A program made the position numbers and the translations under genes. A stretch of 64,000 bases of DNA, from NCBI GenBank assembly GCA_036674765.1, contig JARVKI010000122.1, forward strand, positions 55,350-119,349, read 5' to 3'. How positions within the stretch are numbered: the first letter of the stretch is position 1; every line of letters begins with the position of its first letter. Shown here piece after piece: positions 57,663 to 64,000 of the stretch. The notes beneath the pieces were generated by a model, which saw only the letters and a list, made by a program, of their open reading frames with translations, did not search any database and was not told the origin of the DNA. This stretch comes from Seiridium cupressi (taxonomy: Eukaryota > Ascomycota > Sordariomycetes > Amphisphaeriales > Sporocadaceae).

Positions 57663-59422
57663 ATGGGGGTCGTCCAAACTACTTTTGTTCTTTTGCTGGG
57701 ATCTCTACTCCTTTACGCCATCAAGCAGTTCCTTTACCCTAAAGCCACACCCGCACCTTTACCACCAGGTCCAAAAGGGAAATTTGTGGTCGGTAATATA
57801 TCTGACCTTCCGCCTCCGGGTGCTCAAGAGTGGTCGCATTGGAGCAGGCACAAGGACATCTATGGCCCCATCAGCTCGATCTCGGTCATGGGGACGGTCA
57901 TGATCGTGATCAATGATGCAAAGATCGCGTTTGACCTCCTTGGCAAACGATCCAGTGCCTACTCTGAACGCCCAAGCTTAACCTTTGGCAACGAGATGTG
58001 CGGATGGGAGAGCATACTTGCAAGTCTACCATATAATGAACGTTTTAGGCAGTACAGAAGGAACATCCATGCGATCATTGGGACCAAACCGGCAGTCTCC
58101 AAGTTCTACGATCTCCAGGAGGAAGAAGCGAGGCGTTTTGCACTTCGCGTTCTCAAGGCTCCCGAAAACCTCCTTCAGCATGCCCGAGCGTAAGTTCCAC
58201 TTATATGTACATCTCCCACTGCTTATGATACTGAACAAACTAAGTGAGGCTGGTGCTGTGATTCTCAAAATCACTTACGGGTACACGACCGAGCCTCATG
58301 AGGACGATTACTTGGTGAACACTGCCGACGATGCGTTGGCTCAATTCTCACTTGCTACATCTCCTGGCGCTTGGATGGTCGATGTTATGCCTTTCTGTGG
58401 GTCAACTTCCTCCCACACATCCACTTTTTCTTTGTTTCCGCAGTCCCTTAACTCCTTCTGTAGTGAAGCACATTCCAGGCTGGGTTCCGGGAACAGAGTT
58501 CAAGCGTACCGCGGCTCGTTGGAAAAACACAATTTTGCGAACCGCTGGGCAACCTTATAACTTTGTGATGAAGCAACTTCGCGAAGGGAGTGCCAAGCCA
58601 TCATACCTTCAGGAGTTGTTAGAGCAGACCGGGATTGAACATTTGACCGCTGAGGATGAGTTCGTCGCGAAGTGGTCAGCCGCGTCTCTCTATACCGGCG
58701 GTGCTGATACGACAGTTTCTTCGATTGCTGTGTTCTTCCTTTCAATGGTTCTCAACCCCCTTGTGCAGCAGAAGGCGCAGCAAGAAATTGACGGCGTTGT
58801 TGGCTCTGAGAGGCTCCCAACCTTTTCCGATCGCGACAGGCTCCCGTATGTTGATGCTATACTCAAAGAGGTCCTCCGATGGCATCCTGTTGCTCCCATG
58901 GGAATCCCCCACGTCGCACGGGAGAACGATACGTATGAAGGTTACTTCATCCCGGCTGGTGCACTTCTGATTCCGAACATCTACGGGTTTCTGCATGACC
59001 CGGAAACGTACAAATGCCCTGAACAGTTCAGCCCGGATCGTTTCCTTGGGCCAAATGCAGAACCCGATTCTCGGACGCTCAGTTTTGGATTTGGTAGACG
59101 TATCTGTCCTGGCCGTGAACTCGCTGATTCGAGTTTGTGGATAACGTAAGTGTTACGGCTGTGCTGCCTAAATTGGCACTAATCGTATCTCTTTAGTATT
59201 GCTATTTCTCTCGCTAGCTTTAAAATCACCAAACCAACCGAGAATGGACATGAAGTCGAGCCGCATGTCTATTTCCGGCCTGGAATCATTTCACATCCTG
59301 AGCCATTCAAAGCTACTATTTGTCCACGATCAGCAAAGGCCGCCGAGCTAATTCGAGTTGTCGAGGATGAACATCCATGGGAAGTGAGCAAGTCTCGAAT
59401 AGTTAAGACAATGCCTTACTAA
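57663..59422 (+). CDS. Cytochrome P450 monooxygenase
   Basis: Four exons: 57663-58189, 58245-58396, 58464-59145 and 59197-59422, 528 residues; introns of 55, 67 and 51 bases. An N-terminal anchor (TFVLLLGSLLLYAI) precedes the Pro-rich hinge PLPPGPKG. The helix I oxygen motif is YTGGADTT, the ExxR motif KEVLRWHPV, and the haem loop FGFGRRICPG with the thiolate Cys441. The pattern resembles the O-methylsterigmatocystin-oxidoreductase-like group of fungal P450s common in secondary metabolism. All four exons join in frame and no key residue is lost, so the gene appears functional although the next genes to the right are decayed. ATG 57663 is the first in-frame one; an out-of-frame ATG lies just upstream at 57656. 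Confidence 0.93.
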
Positions 59423-59544
59423 GACCTGAACGCCGTAATGCCGTTAATTCCTTCTCCCAAATATTAAATAGTAACGTATAAATAATTCAACTTTATCATT
59501 TTTAAATAACTTGAACATTAAAACTTAATAATCAACAGTCTATA

Positions 59545-59930
59545 TTATCATTCTATGGTGATCTACTTGTGGATGGGCTCGTTAATAAGGGAAAACTAGA
59601 CATCTCCGACGTCGAAGTAAAATGGGAGTTATACGTACATTAACTAGGTTTGAGTCCCAAAGATGGGGTGCTCAGGCTCTTGTCACCGCGGGAAGTTACA
59701 GACGAGGCACTATTTACGGCATGCACAACATATCTAAGGCCAGAGGGGTCTCATCCTGATATTAGTAGGCCGACGTCCCTGTGCTGGCTCGAAACAACAT
59801 ATACACTAATCCAGGACGTAATGTCCGTGGGGAATCATCGGTCAATTATCGGGGTTTCCTCTTCAACGATGAGGACTGGGCCCTTACTCCCTGAGCAAAG
59901 GACCGATTCAATGTCAGTGAGTACGTTAGA
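59545..59930 (+). pseudogene. GH115 alpha-glucuronidase relic with Trp-to-stop changes
   Basis: Two frame-shifted pieces of the N-terminal half of a glycoside hydrolase family 115 enzyme (releases glucuronic acid from xylan). The first, 59557-59640, reads GLVNKGKLDISDVEVKWELY. The second, in another frame from 59649, reads VTAGSYRRGTIYG, then GVSS-stop-Y-stop-stop-ADVP, then VNYRGFLFNDEDWALTP-stop-AKDRF. GH115 proteins have Trp at each of these four stop positions (WYWW before ADVP, and GW or PW before AKD/RE). Thus four Trp codons became TGA (59757, 59892) or TAG (59763, 59766) by single G-to-A transitions. The rest of the enzyme is absent or unrecognisable. Confidence 0.72.
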
Positions 59931-61989
59931 TAGCTTACTGGCACCTTCTATAACTAGTCTTCGAACTTTGGCTTCAATTGGAAGCAAACTGTTTATGGCC
60001 TGCCAGACATCAAAGTATGGCTGGCATGGGCAATATTAAAAAGTGCCAGGGCACGAGTCTGGAAAGAAATTGCATGGTGACGATAATGTTCTCTTTTGGT
60101 GCCATCTGGATCAAAAACTCTCAGATGAAGAGCAGCAAAGGAACATCAGAGATTGGTAGCCCCGGAATCACGCAGGTATACGAACACGAGGGAGTTCCGT
60201 GGGTTGTACCAGTGAGTCGTAAAGCTATGGTTCAACAGCTGCAGAGGGGTCGGCCTCGGATCTTTGCATGCCGGTAGCTCCTACTCCACAGCCACTCCGC
60301 TCCGTGCAGGAGCTTAATAAGCTTCCGCCGTTAGGTCGCTTATATGACCCCTTAACCAGCGTTGCTCTTTGATCAGCATATATGTAACCCTGGCCACGTG
60401 GGGCGGTCCGATAGACCCTAGTTACAGTACAAACAACCCCCAGCATATCTCATCCACACAATCCTCTTTGGTGAAGCTGCAGCAAGTTTATCTAAGTACC
60501 TAATGAGATTGGTCGAACTTGAATCCTGCAGAAAATTGCAGCAGTTCTAACTAAGCAGCTCCGTATCATACTAAGGTTATAGTAGAGTCAATCAACAATA
60601 TACTGTACTGCAATAGCGAGTTGCTTAAATTTAACCACAAAACACTTTGCTATCTACTATATGAACCCCTAAATCATTGCCACTACTCACTTGTTCAAGA
60701 CAGATGGCAAAGGGGGTATTAATCGTCTATGAGTTCATAGAGGCGCGAGAATGTGTGATGACCATCCAAATATGCTTTGGCAAGGTTTAGAATGTACCAC
60801 CCAAGCAAATGTAGTTCGACCAGAAATAAAGATAAGAAACAGGTCGGTGTTGTTGGCTCTCTCAAATCCCTGCGACTTACCGCAATAACCCAAAGTTCCT
60901 ACGTACCGGTATCCAGAAATTGTCAAGTCAACTTAGGAGCTTACATGGTGCAATTTATTAAGAATAGCCTATCTAGGTAGCATGGCCGGAGGTGGGTAAG
61001 AAACCGGACGAGAATAAAGTATAACTTTTTATCTCTAGGTAATAGCTCATACCGTATGGTTCGAAATGTTTATTACAAGTTAGACAAACAATCCTGATTT
61101 CACCCACAGGAATTATATTTGTCAATATCCTCCGAGCACAGAAATTGTTGGTGCCGCCTCCTGCATGTATGACTCGTATTGCGGACCAGGTTTGTTTGCC
61201 CGAGGTGAGATACAAATATAGTTGCCGAATTGCTCCATATTTCATTATATTCGCGCGGGGGTTATCACTTTGAACCATATGTTCAACAAAAGTGCACAGG
61301 CCCTTGACGATAGTAGTACCTCACGAGTGCCATGTTTAATTCAGTGCATAGTTGCAGGAATGACCGCAGACTATGAAAGCAGTGGCTGGAGGAGCACTCG
61401 CAGATCTGGTCCTGAAACCTGACCTATATGCGCACATGCATATGCATAGACTATTATAAGACAGCCGATGGATTATGACGTATGATCTTACTTTGAAGTT
61501 TACAATCTATCCTCGTTCCGCTACACAAGATATTCTATAACATCATACTACATTGGAAGGATCAAAAGACCTGCAGTTTATACCTCAGATAGCCTGTTTT
61601 TTTTTCTGATTCTTGTCGAACAGTGCGAATTTATGTGCGTTCTCGTTACCGTGCAGAGATGGACTCAGATCGACAAAAGATCATCCCGAAATTTTGGGAA
61701 TGAACTGAAGCACAAACCACCCAGAGAGTTATTTGCTATAACGCCTTGTGCCGAAAACCAGAATACTACATTGATGACGGAGTTATGTCTCAATACATGA
61801 TCGACATACATACGATCCACTGGTATGACGTTTCATAAAGGGCAACTTTATACTGTTTCGTATGCAATGCTTGACTCGGCCTGCTGTGTCGTGCCATTGG
61901 AAGCCTAGTGTAACGAATATACTATCGTCAGGATAAACCTTAGGATAATACACTGGTATTAGGTTTATGCTAACAGGGTACGTGATATA
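59931..61989. other. Intergenic, decayed sequence
   Basis: No intact gene. Frames of 60-130 codons on both strands lack motifs. Probably further eroded sequence continuing from the GH115 relic. Confidence 0.4.
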
Positions 61990-62149
61990 AAATAGGAATA
62001 CTAAGTCTTAAAGAATAAAAATATAATCGTTAAGGCTTAATAGGCCTTACCTATAGGTAGATAAATGCTTAGATTAATTATTAAGGTAATAATTATTTAT
62101 ATAAGAAATCTTCCTGGTTATATATTTATTTATTTTTTTATTAATATTT

Positions 62150-62337
62150 TGTGGGAGCGCTGGGAGCGTACGGCTCTTATCGCTTTTAGAGCTTATAAAA
62201 GCGCCGCGCTCCTGTCGCTCCTAATCACGTGACCTAAATGCCTATATTCCCGTCTAATAGGATTATTATGGCAGTAATTAGCTGTTTAAGTCCTTATTCC
62301 CCATATAAGGCTTTGCTTCTAGCCTGCGTTCGTAACA
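62150..62337 (+). mobile_element. LTR-like segment (TGT...ACA)
   Basis: A 188-base GC-richer island begins TGTGGGAGCG and ends CGTAACA, as LTRs begin TG and end CA. Near its start two arms (62153-62168 and 62206-62222) form an imperfect inverted repeat, and it contains CACGTGAC. A TATATAAATA box lies at about 62384, just past its end, followed by the coding relic, consistent with a 5' LTR then gag. No second copy, target duplication or primer-binding site was seen in the window. Confidence 0.4.
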
Positions 62338-62460
62338 TTAAGTCTCCCCTTTTAATCGTTTTAGCCCTTTAAAACTGGGTTATATAAATAGGCCTTGCTG
62401 CTTATATCGTTAATTTAGTAAATTTCCTTTTTATTTATATTTTAGTAATGTATACTTATT

Positions 62461-63070
62461 ATATTAGATTCGACTAAATACGTTATTATACGAAAAACTC
62501 GTGAATACGCTTTTTTAGTCCGAATTATTAATAAGTTCGGTATTCTTACTATTATGCCTTATACTTACTGCTTTAAACGGAAGTTTAAATATAAAATAAT
62601 CGCGAAGTCTTCCCGTTATTAGAATTGTGCCAAGTCGCGAAAGTAATATAACGGGGTTTTAGTATCGAGCTTCCTAAAAAAACTTCTTGCTTATTATAAT
62701 AAGCTAAACGTCGAGGAAAGCGAAGTAAATAAAGACTTGGTGCAGTTATATTAAAAGATAACCGAAATTTAGGCGCAGCTTTTAATTGCCCTTAGTCGTT
62801 TATCGCGGATTCGTAAGATTCGGGGTTATATAAAAGAAAAAAGTTTGGAATTGGCGGAATAGGGTATGCTAAAATTAGATAAAAAGGATAACGCCCTCTT
62901 TGTTTTAGCTAATTATAAACACTATATCGTGGATAATATCCGCTCGTTAGGCGTTTTTAATAAGCTAGACTAGGCCTTTTTTAATTTTAAAAAGGAGTTT
63001 ATAAGGCTCGGCTTTTTATCGCTTTTAAGCGGCGTTAATATTCTTTTAAAACTTTAAAATGCCGCTTAAA
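62461..63070 (+). pseudogene. RIP-inactivated transposon-associated ORF relic
   Basis: One frame (phase of position 62701) reads as protein for about 200 codons, interrupted by TAG or TAA at 62620, 62644, 62752, 62770, 62860, 62971 and 63055. Each is one C-to-T step from CAG or CAA (Gln), or one G-to-A step from TGG. The intact parts include a CFKRKFKYK...NCAKSRK basic/Cys patch, LLAYYNKLNVEESEVNKDL, a coiled-coil-like LIALSRLSRIRKIRGYIKEK and LANYKHYIVDNIRSLGVFNK. The layout (Cys/basic patch then coiled coil) recalls repeat-associated ORFs common in Aspergillus-type genomes, but I cannot name the element family. Confidence 0.65.
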
Positions 63071-64000
63071 ATGCTTTATAAGTTTTTAAATGTTTTTTAA
63101 ATATAAATAATTTTTTTATTTAATTAAATATTAAAAGCTTTTTTTTTTATAATATTTTAATATCTTTTTTACTTTATATTTTTATTAATTAGTTTTTATT
63201 TTTAATATTATATCGATTTTAACGTTTTTAAATATTAATTTAAATAAAAATATATATATAATAAAATAGTTTCGCATCGTTTTAAATAACGATAATTTAA
63301 AGTTAACTTTTAAAATAATTTTATCGATTTTAAATAATTTAAATTTTTTAAAATCGAATTTATTATTAAATCGCTTTATTTTAATATTTTTATATAATAA
63401 GTAAATTTTATTTCTTTTTATAAAGGTTAATTTTTTAATTTTTTTTTTATTATAATATTATTTTATTTATTATTAAAAGAATAAAAGTTTTTATTATAAA
63501 AATTATTATAATAATTAAAGTTTATTAATATATTTAATAATTTTAAACGTTTATTTATTATAAAATAGTTTTTTAATAATATTAAAATTATATTTAAAAT
63601 TAACGTAAAATAATAATATTTTAATAAATTTATTAATCGCGTTAATATAAATAAATCACGTAATTAATAATAATTATATTTAATTATTTTATTTATAATT
63701 AATATAATATTATATATATTATTTAAATATTTAATTTACTTATTTTATTTATCCGTTTATTTATAAATAAAATATTATAAATAATTTATATTTAATTTTT
63801 AATTATAATATAAAAAATTATTAAAATTTTAACGTAAAAAGTTTATTTTTATCGGAGATAAATTCGTTTAATAACTTATATTAATTAATTATAATTTTAA
63901 AAATAATATAAGTAAACTTTATAACGTTATTTACTTTTTTATATAAAATAAAATACTTATATTTTATAAATCGTTTTATAATAATAAAAATATTATTGTT

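Larger units (their letters stand above)
61990..64000. repeat. RIP-type AT-rich tract
   Basis: From about 62 kb, and almost completely after 63.05 kb, the sequence is A/T with few G/C. The remaining C is mostly in CpG, some in CpT, and CpA is almost absent, the pattern left by repeat-induced point mutation (CpA to TpA). It contains an LTR-like segment and a coding relic and runs off the window edge. Confidence 0.85.

Noticed and set aside
60973..61278. 101-codon minus-strand frame
   Set aside because: No motif or homologue recognised; lies in sequence that appears decayed.

Overview
The window is genomic DNA of a filamentous ascomycete (Pezizomycotina), most likely a eurotiomycete such as an Aspergillus/Penicillium-type mould. 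I infer this from short introns (about 48-160 nt, GT-AG with CTAAC-like branch points), a HET-domain gene, a Zn2Cys6 regulator, an NpgA-type phosphopantetheinyl transferase, a fungal glucokinase, a wax-synthase-like MBOAT and a cytochrome P450. The species cannot be named from sequence alone. Gene models were built by joining reading frames at visible splice signals; exon limits are given in each entry.

Layout. 1-9.8 kb: an accessory-looking block with a C6 transcription factor, a short-chain dehydrogenase, a HET-domain protein whose first intron appears to be GC-AG, and a MYND finger fused to a pRiA4b ORF-3-like domain. 10-14.3 kb: a metallophosphoesterase-family protein that has lost several catalytic residues, then an HSPA12-like Hsp70 with a 190-residue proline-rich leader. 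14.3-17.9 kb: gene-poor. 17.9-20.9 kb: a divergent pair, a membrane-anchored O-methyltransferase and an MFSD5-like transporter. 23.7-33.9 kb: a conserved housekeeping block holding glucokinase, a Naa50-like GNAT acetyltransferase with an N-terminal PIP-box-like motif, an Sgf11-like SAGA protein, a PPIL1-type cyclophilin and signal peptide peptidase. 34-37.8 kb: gene-poor, with a decayed membrane-protein gene. 37.8-53.6 kb: phosphopantetheinyl transferase, Nudix hydrolase, dienelactone hydrolase, an RGG-rich protein, a histidine phosphatase with a long Gly/Pro tail, Atp12 and a wax-synthase-like acyltransferase, with a 3.8 kb gap at 38.8-42.6 kb.

54-64 kb turns into a decaying compartment: an orphan 183-residue protein, an intact P450, a GH115 alpha-glucuronidase pseudogene whose Trp codons have become stops, and from about 62 kb an AT-rich tract. 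That tract contains an LTR-like segment and a coding relic in which Gln codons have become stops. Residual C sits mainly in CpG and CpA is almost absent. This is the signature of repeat-induced point mutation (RIP) and suggests an AT-rich isochore or subtelomere-like border.

No CRISPR, rRNA or convincing tRNA gene was found. The most notable observations are the full-length, spliced but catalytically degenerate metallophosphoesterase, the PIP-box-like motif on a GNAT acetyltransferase, the MYND/ORF-3 fusion, and the RIP-type pseudogenes at the right end.
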